Program-made: the position numbers and the translations under genes
Shown: positions 1 to 8,955 of the stretch, in pieces
Layout: every line of letters starts with the position of its first letter
Position numbering within the stretch: position 1 is the first letter of the stretch
Assembly: GCA_963920635.1 (NCBI GenBank)
Contig: OY987304.1
Span: 35,340,365 to 35,404,364 of the forward strand
Length of the DNA stretch: 64,000 bases
Direction: 5' to 3'
Origin: Pseudeuparius sepicola
Lineage: Eukaryota; Arthropoda; Insecta; Coleoptera; Anthribidae
The notes under the pieces: model-generated
Database searches by the model: none
Seen by the model: only the letters and a program-made list of their open reading frames with translations
Told to the model about the DNA's origin: nothing

Positions 1-328
1 TCTTACTACAGCAGTATTCTACTCGTAAAATAAAGCAATCCGTGTGTTTTTGCTCCAAGTTCTACACAGGGTGTCTCATTAATAATGGTACATAGAGCAT
101 CCTGTAACTGCCTTTTTTTAATTATGGCTATATCTCCCCAAATAATTAAGCTGCTGACATGAAATATTGCACTGCTGTCTTTTTTGGGATGGAGAATAAG
201 CTGAAGATGTAAATTTGTACGTATTTCACAGAGGGCACTGGGTTTGCATCGCGCTTTTACTCGTAACTTTTTTCAGGTTATTTTCTGACATTTCAGTGCA
301 TCGTTTCATTTTGGAATTAAAGTGTAAA
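1..328. other. Unassigned stretch
   Basis: No coding region is recognised. A short CAGGGTGTCTCATTAATAATG segment near position 67 resembles the ends of the TA-flanked MITEs seen elsewhere in the window, but no matching inverted end was found, so it may be a truncated copy. Confidence 0.3.
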
Positions 329-482
329 GCCTGGTTCATGCGGCAACTTTATCTTTTACTTATACCTTATCTTTAAGAAATATTAAATGTCATTGGTCAG
401 TTCAAATCAAGGGACAAATGCCATTGCTTATTTCTTAAAAATAAAGTAAAATTAAAAGATAAAGTTGCTGCATGAACCAGGC
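329..482. mobile_element. Palindromic MITE, 154 bp
   Basis: Two inverted arms of about 30 bp (329-358 and 453-482) differ at one position; the left arm starts GCCTGGTTCATGCGGCAAC. The interior is weakly palindromic. No coding capacity is seen. Target duplication is unclear, so the superfamily is open. Confidence 0.6.
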
Positions 483-804
483 ATAAGTTATACTTGGTTC
501 GTAACGATAAAAACAACCGTTTGCGCTGAAATTGGCAAAATATGTCTTAAAACATCTGTTAACTCTACAATTCAAAAATTAAAATTTTTACCTATACCGC
601 ATTTAAACGTTAGAAATCGTATACATTCCAAAAAATGCCAAATGGCCTCTGAAAATTGTCCAAATGCTAAAGATTTGAGATTAACTATGAAGGCAAATTA
701 GGCATATTTAGTATGTTCATGACCTTCTAGATACAGAAATAAAATTTTAAATAAAAAGTGATAGAACTGTTGACAGAAATGTTGTGGGGCGCATAGAATT
801 TTAT

Positions 805-984
805 CGTTGACTGACGTATTAATAAAGACTGCTCACGGCTGTCATGTTTGACAGTTCCCTGGCTCACTATGCGCTTTCCGGAGACAAAATACAATGCAAA
901 ATACATTGTTGACCATAGGCGCCATCTACTTTCCAGGACATGAAACTATAGCCGTGAGAAGTCTTATTAATACGTCAGTCAACG
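805..984. mobile_element. Short TIR element, 180 bp
   Basis: Terminal inverted repeats start CGTTGACTGACGTATTAATA and extend about 40 bp with a few mismatches. The interior has no open frame. TTTTAT lies just left of the element and one base beyond its right end, a possible 6-bp target duplication. Superfamily not determined. Confidence 0.55.
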
Positions 985-1849
985 GTTTTATGTTGAATCC
1001 GAATATGTAAAAATATACTGAGCATTTCGTTTGAAAATCCAAAGTTGATATTATTTCTGCTAAAACCGGAAGTAAAAAAATATTATTATGTCAAAAAACC
1101 CTTTCACATTAAATCATTTTAACACGACTTTCAAATTTTTATCTAAAAAAAAAGAAAAATTGGGGGTAGGTATAGTATGCCACATCCCGTGGCCACCCGC
1201 AGTATGCAAGTCAAGAAAAAATATAAGCATGAGTTCCAGCAATTTTCCTCAAATGTCAAGTTTAAAAACTATTTCGTATTAAGAACAATTTTGGGGCCCA
1301 TGTTTATGACAACCTTTTTCGAGTCTTGGGTAGTGTTATTACTTTCCATTACCCCAATATCGTTACGCATAAAAAAAAATTAGAAGATAGAAAAATGGGG
1401 AATTTAATATTTACACCACAAAAATGTTTCACAGACTCCATAGACGTACCTCATGAAAAGTTTGGGGAGGGGGAAAGGATAAAAGATAATGTCTCCAAGT
1501 GATAGAATTAATTGGACATAAGTAGAAATAACTAATATAAAATCTCAAGTCGATATCTCTAAAATTGACAAAAATGTAACTAAAACCCGATTTTTGAGAT
1601 TCATCTGTAACTCTATATCTAGCTACACTAGAATATTGCTACCGGTACAATCTTAGGGAAATATCTTATCATGGATTCGCAGTTCTATTATACTTCCAGC
1701 AGGCTTCTTACCGTTATTTCTTATATGCGTTAGGGGATTATCAAATAATACAAGTATCAGTTTCTTTTGATATCCCTATATAAAGGCTAATAAATAACAC
1801 CATATAATTGTAAATTGCGATATCGTACAGGGTAATTCACATAACACTC
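985..1849. other. Unassigned AT-rich stretch
   Basis: I see no coding signal, RNA gene or clear repeat pair here. The short open frames are not supported by any motif. Confidence 0.3.
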
Positions 1850-2210
1850 TAGCCCCTCAAATCTCTTGTTTACCTGCACCGTTCAGCTCTCTGTTCTCCT
1901 GAGATATTTCCTCTTTAACTTGGTCGATATTATTTGACCTCTCCGCATATACCCGCTTATTCAAAGTGCCTCACAGAAAGAAATCGAGTGGGGTCAAGTC
2001 TAATTCGTCAACTTGATTCGATAGATAAGAAATTTCTCCTCTTAAGAGTTGTAAATATTTTAGTCCAGTTAAACCACCTTCAAAAAATACTGGACCAATT
2101 ATATGATTCCGAAAAAAACCACACCAAACATTTATTGAAGTTCGACCTTGTCGTTGAATTGAAATCAACTGTCGTGTATTTTCTGCCACATGTTCTAAAA
2201 GTGACTTCAT
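1850..2210 (-). pseudogene. Mariner-type transposase fragment, dead
   Basis: On the minus strand the frame reads INVWCGFFRNHIIGPVFFEG and later LTPLDFFL. These are the segment before the second catalytic Asp and the third-Asp region of IS630/Tc1/mariner transposases of the type that often carry a DUF4817-like N-terminus. Directly after FFL the family normally has Trp-Gly; here the Trp codon reads TGA (1971-1973), and the same frame continues as GTLNKRVYAER and on for about 35 residues. Between KYLQLL and LTPLDFFL only about 20 residues remain, so the segment that would carry the second Asp motif is deleted. No TIRs were found. It is an internally deleted relic. Confidence 0.7.
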
Positions 2211-3177
2211 CAGTCCACAATATAGAATCTGTAATAGTAATAACTAATAACCTTAGTGTAGTAAGAGAATAGTAATGTCTAGTAGTAGTTAGTTAATAGT
2301 AGTATAGTGTAATCTTTATAGTGATAATTTACAAGTGATAAAAATACGTAGGTACCTATGAACTGATCATTTTCCGCTTGCCTCTCCAACACTAAATGGC
2401 AATATTCTCGCCTTCTATAATTATTTCTATTATTCTCTTATGCATTTTCAACACTCTCTGGACTGAGCTCCATGATATTTGCAAATATCCCGATTCATCT
2501 TTAATAGAATGTCTCGGATTTTCCACGAAGTATAATGAGACTGCTTCCTGCATTTATTCTCACTTAAAACATGTCGTGGTTTATTCATATTAATTTTATA
2601 TACTTGCTCTAATTTTGATTTTCAGGATTTTGGAATATTTTAAACAGGTTTAGCGAATTAAAAAATTTGAACTTTTTTTGTTAAGTACTTAGGTACACAA
2701 CTTCCACTCACCACGTGATGATGTGGAAGTAAAATATTTCGCAAATGCTTGGCAAACAAAATATTCTTTGTTGAAAATTGTCAGGGATAGGACATAATAT
2801 GTCCTATCTCTGAGAATGTTCAACATGAACACTGAAGGACATAAAACAACTAACAAAGTATTATTTTTTAACAGTGATATCCTAAATATGTGTGCTTGTC
2901 TGAATTACACGTTTTTTTTTGTATAAGTTTCGCTGTATACCAGTTTTCAAAGCCACTGTTTATTATTAAATGTCAACAAATCAAACTAGGTATTAGTATT
3001 ATTTTTCCATTATTCATTATACATTTAATACAAGTGAATTTTAATGTGCAAAAGGTTAGTGACCAAGGCAGTTTTTTTTAACATTTTCAAAAACTATAAG
3101 GTATATAACATAATAGTATATTTCAGAAATCACAAAAAAGTAGAATTCAAAAATCCAGGTATATATTACCACATAAC

Positions 3178-3217
3178 CACAGACCTATATAGCTTAGCGA
3201 AGCTATATAGGTCTGTG
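3178..3217. repeat. Perfect 18-bp hairpin, recurring motif
   Basis: The arms CACAGACCTATATAGCTT and AAGCTATATAGGTCTGTG are exact reverse complements around a 4-nt loop, AGCG. The same left arm recurs at 59901, and a shorter version (CACAGACCTATA / TATAGGTCTGTG) lies at 30976-31006. This suggests a dispersed repeat, perhaps part of a hAT-type element end, since the 59901 copy lies inside such an element. Confidence 0.7.
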
Positions 3218-4609
3218 CTACCTATTACTAATGCCTATAATAACTCACTGTTTTGCTTCACATTTGCAAAACATTCTGTATAAAATTTCTTACTCTCCCA
3301 TATAACTTTTATTTCTATCACAAACAATTAAAAAGGTATAGGGGTGGTGGGACATTGCGCGTGGGCACCCTGTATCCACATAAATAATGTAAATAATGTT
3401 CGTGCAGTTGGCAGGAATCTACAAGCAGAAGCACCAATAACTTAAGCTTAATACTGGAAAATGCGACGGATTTTATTTCTTATAATACACTTTAAACATA
3501 TGGAATTACCGCCATTTTTGCCCAAAGCTAGTCCGCCCCGGTTTCATCTGAATAATTTATCTTTTCTCGTGTTCTGACCGACGAGCAAACGGAACTGATT
3601 TTAAACTCACAACAATATCATTAATGCAATACTGTTTCATTAACTACTAACACACACGGTCGGGGAGCAAATAATATGCACCCCGATAAAAAAAGTAAAC
3701 AAACGGACTGGAGATTAGACCACGTTCTTATTCCGACTGTCAGTGAGAGTGGCAAAATGCTATTAAGGAAAGTTGTTCAGAATTAAAAACTGTGGAAGGC
3801 AAAAACATATGCCCCCTCCGGCACTGGTGGATGTAGACTGGTCGAATTATTTTAGAGCATTTAATGAGTATCTAAACTGTAATACCAAATATGTTTGCCT
3901 TAGCTATATTTCCTTAGGAAAAATAAAAAAAGAAAAAAAATTACTTTGAGGCTCTGCATAACCGTTAGGATTCGATCTGAGTGGGGGTGACGAGAAGCAT
4001 ATTTTCAAAGGATTTTAAATTTCCAACCAATATCTAGGTTTGTTAGCTAAAATTCATTTTGTTTTTGTTACATCGTTTCTCCTTTTAGAGCTACATCATT
4101 GGACATTAATTTCATGTTACGGATTTGAGACAAACTTCTTATTTATACCTTAGAAAAGTTGGCACCACATACTTATAGGCAGAGGATCTATATCCCAATA
4201 ATTGTAATTAAGTTTGATGGGCAATATTTAAATTAGTTTACTTTTTCGGAACTTCTCGTTTGATTTATTTTTATTCATCTAATAATATATTTTAATTAAT
4301 CATATTAAATTAATTCTAATAACAATAACAAAAATAATACCCACCCCAAAGTAGCATTATCACACGAGAGCTTTTGCGCGCTATAGTTTCGAATAGAACC
4401 AGAACCACCTTAATAGACATCGCAAAAATGCTTTGATTCATAGAAATATGGAAATATACTCGGAGAAATAACATTTCTCTTAGGAAATATTATATCACTA
4501 TATCAGGCATGCAATCATTATTTTGCTCGGCATAGTTTAGGTAATATCACAGAATAGATACCTATTACTCGTTAGTCAGTAATATGTATATCTGCGCCTG
4601 GATTAAACA

Positions 4610-4890
4610 CCGCTAAATAAGGCCGTCATATTGCGGTCAAAAAACTAAATTAGCACTATTTTTTCACCGTAAACAAGCGTCCTGTTTGCATTTTCAGATT
4701 ATCCAAACAACGGGGAGTTGCGGTGTTCAGCGAATTGCGCGCGCGGCGGTAACAACCGCGTTTTATATTATTGCCAGCGACCGTATTTTTGCAGGCAATT
4801 ATGGAGGCCTTTGAGGTCTTTTGCGTTATAACTGGCTAATTTCGTGGGCCATGCAATTTACCGTAGGCTGGTTTATTTGTCGGAAAATGT
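4610..4890. promoter_or_regulatory. GC-richer non-coding island
   Basis: This island stands out from AT-rich surroundings, has many CpG dinucleotides (a GCGCGCGCGGCGG run near 4737) and has no long open frame or repeat structure. In compact insect loci such islands are often conserved non-coding or regulatory DNA. That role is inference from composition only. Confidence 0.25.
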
Positions 4891-5401
4891 GCGAAATAGT
4901 TGACCTGTATTGGCGGTTTCAAATGCACAACATTCGTGCGTTGAGATTATTTTAATTATAAACATCAATACCAACGGTAACTAGTGAATAATAGCGTAAA
5001 GTTATATTATACATAATTACAGTTTCATTGTAAATTATTCTGCAAATCTATGCACCTAAAAGAGGGTTGACCTATTGCGAGAGAGCAGGGTATAGTATTT
5101 CTAAAGTCACTTGAAACAGCATAAAAACTCTATTTGGCGTCACAAAAAGAATATAGGACATAAGGGTCATCTAGTTTTCAACACTATACATATTTTGCAA
5201 GCAGGGCCGCGCCGTCCACGTGTGCAATGTGTGCGGCGCACACAGGCGCCAGGTGCGAAGGGGCGCCAAAAAACGCCAAAATTCGATGGGCGCCTATAAG
5301 GCTGACTAGAAAGCACGAAAAGTGGATTTTTTTCTAAATTGCTTACTGAAATGTATTGTTGACTTTTAATAGTATTCGAAAGATTTTTTATATCTTATAT
5401 A

Positions 5402-5726
5402 CAGAGTGGCCCATTTGGAATAGGGCCACCCCTGTAAAATTTTTATTTTTCATCCGATTTTAGCCGAGATTTTTTCTAAAGATAGGTCACAAAAAATTCT
5501 ACTTTGGTGCAAAATTTGGTGCCAGATTTTAAATAAAAAAATTGCTAAATGATTTTCGTCATTTTTTACTCGAAAAAAAAAATCGAAGGAGGCCTTGAAA
5601 ATTGAGATTAAGATCTAAAATTTTGCAACAAACTAGAATTTTTCGTGACCTATCTTTAGAAAAAAACCGGCTAAAATCCGATGAAAAATAAAACAGGGGT
5701 GGACCCATTCCAAATAGGCCACACTG
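5402..5726. mobile_element. TA-flanked MITE nested in the hAT element
   Basis: A 325-bp hairpin-forming element flanked by TA on both sides. Its arms are long, starting CAGAGTGGCCCATTTGG on the left with the matching end CCAAATAGGCCACACTG on the right. The inner parts also pair around a centre near 5560. TA duplication and these ends fit a Tc1/mariner-derived MITE. No coding sequence. Confidence 0.8.
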
Positions 5727-5925
5727 TATGTATTAATTATTATTTTATTTTGTGACATTAGGTATTAGGTAGATACCGAACAGAAAAAAAATATTATTTG
5801 TTTTTATTGATAGTTAGACCTTGCACAGAGTACCTACTTATTTGTTTTTTTTTTTTGAGCCAAAGAGATTTTTTTAATTTTATAATTATTTGTTTTATTT
5901 TATATTTTATTTTTTTTATGTTTTA

Positions 5926-6567
5926 CAGTGTGTCCCAATTTGATACTGGTCTCCATTTTTGTATTGATAGTCCCAAGGGAGAGTATCTCATAGGCGGTGG
6001 TATTTGGATGGGGTAATTAAATTTTGAAGAAACCATATTCGGTTTTTTTTTTTCGACAAAAAGGTATTAAGAAAACTTGTTCAGAATGAAAAACTGAGTA
6101 GAATTGCAAAATTTCAAAAGTCTAGGCCTACTTTGATTTTTAGCTTTTTCGCCTTTTTCTTCCACTTTTTTCTTAGAAATGTGTCCTTTCTGGAGCTTTC
6201 ACGTCAAAATATTATTAAGGAAACTTGATCATCGTGAAAAATTAAAATTTTGAGGTGAAAGCTCCAGAAAAGACACTTTTCTAAGAAAAAAGTGGGAGAT
6301 AAATCTAAAAATCAAAGTAGGCCTAGCCTTTTAAAATTTTGCGAATCTACTCAGTTTTTCATTCTGAACAAGTTTCCTTAATAACAATTTGTCGTAAAAA
6401 AAAATCCCTAATGGGGTTTCTTGTAAATTTGCTATTTTAAAAAATCATAGCATGCTATGAAATAATTACCCCATCCCTTGGTACTACCAATAAATAAATA
6501 GAGACCATTTGTTTTCCTTGCCCTTCATATATTTCTGTGGTGTCCAGTATCAAATTGGGACACCCTG
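5926..6567. mobile_element. TA-flanked 642-bp MITE
   Basis: The termini are CAGTGTGTCCCAATTTGATA and TATCAAATTGGGACACCCTG, flanked by TA (5924-5925 and 6568-6569). A second pair of inverted blocks, about 6060-6180 and 6260-6400, shares a stretch around AGGCCTACTTTGATTTTTAG, so the whole element can fold into one long hairpin. No coding capacity. It is nested in the hAT-like element. Confidence 0.8.
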
Positions 6568-6957
6568 TATATTACAAAGTAGATATATTTACTGGATTAC
6601 TTTATACTTAATAAATTTTTGTTTGTTTCTACTTATCTGCTTTTTTATTTAACAAAACCAAAACAAATATGTTTTTGAAAACTTACTTTTTATGGGCGCC
6701 ACGGAAATTTTTACACACAGGCGCCACCGAGTGTTGGCGCGGCCCTGTCTGCAAGCAACATATTAATAATATTTCATTTTTAAGGGTTTTTTTAAGGTTG
6801 CCGTCAAACACAACGTAAAGGTTAATGGTTAATACTGTATATCCTAAGATCTGTGAAATTATATGGCACGCCTATCCACCGCATTTCGCTGTACAAGTAT
6901 GGCCAGCCGTCCAACAGTGTAACCCATGCAAGTATTGGTGATATTATATTAGGCGCG

Positions 6958-7145
6958 AGTTATAAGCTGTATATTGTTTAGGTAGCATAGAAACTTGTTT
7001 ATGCAGCATAAGATAAGGAAATACAACGTAAGCCCAGCAGAGGTATTATATACGGGCCATAGACTAAGAGCAAACACTTCCTACTTGTATTCAATAAAGA
7101 TCAGTTCTTTTTAAAAACGACTTTGCGTCAACCCGCCTCGTAACT
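6958..7145 (+). repeat. 5' LTR
   Basis: 188 bp, AGTTATAAGCTG at the start and CCTCGTAACT at the end, giving 5-bp terminal inverted repeats. AATAAA at 7093-7098 is the likely polyadenylation signal when this sequence acts as a 3' LTR. The only difference from the 3' LTR is CTTGTTTATG here against CTTGTATATG. Confidence 0.95.
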
Positions 7146-7163
7146 GGCGCAGTCGTTCGGATT
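7146..7163 (+). other. Primer binding site
   Basis: GGCGCAGTCGTTCGGAT follows the LTR directly; with the last LTR base it reads TGGCGCAGTCG. This fits the 3' end of a tRNA including CCA, and it resembles the tRNA-Ser type site of 17.6/297-like errantiviruses. The tRNA isotype is inferred. Confidence 0.75.
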
Positions 7164-7370
7164 TTTTTCGTGACACGAAGTCCAAAATTCGGCACCTTCG
7201 GTTCGTTTCAACGATTTAGTCACAAGAAAGAACCAAAACGGAATCTCGCGATCCGCCGCGTTATCCAAAAATAGGCACTGTCGCGGACGGACACCTGGTT
7301 CCACACCCCGAGGAGTTGGCCCAAGGTTGTTGAGAAGACAAGGAGGAACGTCACAGGGGACGACATCCAC

Positions 7371-7453
7371 ACATCGGCACTGTCACCACCCATCGGAAGC
7401 ATCCCCACATCGGCACTGTTTCCAACCCTTTGGCATCCACACATCGGCACTGT
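7371..7453 (+). repeat. Three spaced repeats in the errantivirus leader
   Basis: The 13-mer ACATCGGCACTGT occurs at 7371-7383, 7407-7419 and 7441-7453, spaced 36 and 34 bases apart. The first and third are extended as CCACACATCGGCACTGTC. They lie in the untranslated leader between primer site and gag, where gypsy and Idefix carry clustered protein-binding sites acting as insulators. A regulatory or packaging role here is inference. Confidence 0.6.
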
Positions 7454-7521
7454 CAGACGCTAAGTTAAGGACCTTAGGATTAAGAAGACAGAAAAAGAAG
7501 ACAACGAAGAAGAAAAATCAC

Positions 7522-7547
7522 ATGAAGACTTCGATTTTCTTACAACT
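7522..7547 (+). CDS. env: env leader exon (predicted)
   Basis: A short open reading starts with ATG at 7522 and runs eight codons plus two bases to a consensus donor GTAAGT at 7548-7553. The encoded residues are basic then hydrophobic, like the start of a signal peptide. Skipping the gag and pol region (7548-12675) and joining at the acceptor TTATTACAG ending at 12675 keeps the phase, and the next residues are also hydrophobic. Errantivirus env is known to be made from a spliced subgenomic RNA. The junction is a prediction; gag starts 88 bases after the donor. Confidence 0.65.
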
Positions 7548-7634
7548 GTAAGTTTTTCTTTGCTTTGTACATTTGCACAATTTTTGTATTTTCCCAATTT
7601 CCACATTTTTGTCATTTTTAAATAATTTTTCAAA

Positions 7635-8744
7635 ATGCCAAACGGAGCACCTGCAATTAATTATAATCTATTAAGATATCAGGCGGACAATATCCCTTTA
7701 TTTGACGGAAACCCCAGACTTTTGCAACGTTTCGTAAATTCTTGTGAAAATTTTATTAAGGCTTTTCAAAACTTACAAAATTTAAACGATCCAATTAATA
7801 TTTGTATTTTCGACACTATCTTAGGAAAACTCAGAGATCGAGCAGCAGATTTGATTGCTTCGCGATCAGAACTAAATACATGGAATTTAGTAAAAACCTC
7901 AATAATTTCGACTTTCGCAGATCAAAGATCTATCGATTGCATCATTCAAGACTTAATCAATTTAAAGCCATTCAAAAATGAAACACCCACTCAATTTGGT
8001 ATGAGAATTCAAGATGTGAGAAGTTTACTTTTTGCAAAATTGAATGCTTCTGAACGAGACAATAACGTTAAATTGGTAAAAATTACACATTACGATGAAT
8101 TTGCGTTAAAAACATTTATAAATGGTTTACCCTATAACATGCAACTGGTAGTAAGGTTAAAAAATCCAAATTCTCTCGAGCAAGCAATGTCATTTGTAGT
8201 CGAAGAAGAAAATTTCGTATATTTTAAAACGTCTCAGAATCAAAATCTGAAACAACCAACCTACAGTACCATAAATACCCAAAAACCAAAATTTTTCCCA
8301 CCAAGATTACCTACCTATACACCTAGCTTTTTACCAGCCAATCATAATATAATTCCACCACCACCACAATTTAGATCCTTACCAAGTACATCAAATTTCG
8401 TACAACCATATTCTCCACAAATTATGTACAAGCCCCCCTTTCAAAATAATTTTCAAACAAATCAATCAAGCTTACAAAGACCAATTTTCCAAAATAACCA
8501 ACAAAATTTTCAAAGACCACCCTTTCAAAATAGTCAACCTAATTTCCAAAAACCAACCTTTCAAATGAGACCTTCAATGTTCCAAAATCAAAAAATTCCA
8601 CAGCAAAGTACTGTAACAAAAAATACTTTTAAGCCCGAACCAATGGACACAACCACTTATGTAACTCAACAGAAAAAACCTTATCAAACTCGATTATTTA
8701 GCAATTTCATGGAATCATTCCCTACCGAAAACATAAACCAATAA
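7635..8744 (+). CDS. gag: Gag polyprotein, frame-broken near the C-terminus
   Basis: A 369-residue frame begins at ATG 7635 in the context AAAATGCC. The first about 190 residues are a globular capsid-like region; residues about 190-369 are rich in Pro, Gln, Asn and Phe with repeated FQN and FQRPPF units. No CCHC zinc knuckle is present, as is usual for errantivirus Gag. Gag would form the particle and bind the genomic RNA. The frame ends at TAA 8742-8744, but the next frame (+1) is open from 8749 to TGA 8953-8955 with about 68 acidic, Asn/Gln-rich residues of the same character. This suggests a small indel removed the natural Gag C-terminus in this copy. Pol follows, overlapping that second frame. 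Confidence 0.9.
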   Translation: MPNGAPAINYNLLRYQADNIPLFDGNPRLLQRFVNSCENFIKAFQNLQNLNDPINICIFDTILGKLRDRAADLIASRSELNTWNLVKTSIISTFADQRSIDCIIQDLINLKPFKNETPTQFGMRIQDVRSLLFAKLNASERDNNVKLVKITHYDEFALKTFINGLPYNMQLVVRLKNPNSLEQAMSFVVEEENFVYFKTSQNQNLKQPTYSTINTQKPKFFPPRLPTYTPSFLPANHNIIPPPPQFRSLPSTSNFVQPYSPQIMYKPPFQNNFQTNQSSLQRPIFQNNQQNFQRPPFQNSQPNFQKPTFQMRPSMFQNQKIPQQSTVTKNTFKPEPMDTTTYVTQQKKPYQTRLFSNFMESFPTENINQ

Positions 8745-8955
8745 TTAACCTAATGAACAAACTTATAACAACCCTTATGAACAAACTCCCGAAGAAGATA
8801 CTTCTTTTGACATGAGCGAATTTTACAATAATTTAGACTATTTACAACCCGACACCCAAAACGAAGAAATTCAAAATTTTGAAACTAATATCCAGACTAA
8901 TCCCGATATCCCTTTGGATTTTCCCAATACTGGACAGACCAACAATATGAAGTGA
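8745..8955 (+). pseudogene. Detached C-terminal part of gag
   Basis: In the +1 frame relative to the long gag frame, 8749-8952 is open and encodes residues such as NNPYEQTPEEDTSFD and DYLQPDTQNEEIQNFETN before TGA at 8953. Composition matches the tail of Gag. A near-repeat, TATGAACAAAC at 8784 and AATGAACAAAC at 8752, may mark a small local duplication linked to the break. Its last 55 bases overlap the open pol frame (from 8901), which fits a -1 frameshift for Gag-Pol. No canonical X-XXY-YYZ slippery site is obvious; TTTTCCC at 8919-8925 is the only weak candidate. Confidence 0.6.

Larger units (their letters stand above)
2216..5201. other. Unassigned 3-kb stretch with a GC-richer island
   Basis: No coding gene is recognised. 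The stretch includes a perfect hairpin at 3178-3217 and a GC-richer, ORF-free island at about 4610-4890, both listed separately. The region around 3520-3870 is also GC-richer than its surroundings. The rest is ordinary AT-rich DNA. Confidence 0.3.
5202..6747. mobile_element. Non-autonomous hAT-like element
   Basis: The ends are 12-bp inverted repeats CAGGGCCGCGCC and GGCGCGGCCCTG. They are flanked by 8-bp near-identical direct repeats, TTTGCAAG (5194-5201) and TCTGCAAG (6748-6755). An 8-bp target duplication and CAGGG termini are typical of hAT transposons. Subterminal DNA is GC-rich, with several GGCGCC motifs in inverted orientation. There is no transposase, so the element would depend on one in trans. 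Two TA-flanked MITEs are nested inside it, showing that it is the older insertion. Confidence 0.8.

Noticed and set aside
7371..7453. CRISPR-like array
   Set aside because: Only three short repeats with unequal spacing inside a retroelement leader of an insect genome.
7635..8744. CCHC zinc knuckle in Gag
   Set aside because: No Cys-x2-Cys-x4-His-x4-Cys pattern is present; its absence fits errantivirus Gag.
8910..8955. Canonical -1 slippery heptamer for Gag-Pol
   Set aside because: No X-XXY-YYZ site in the right frame was found in the overlap; only a weak TTTTCCC.
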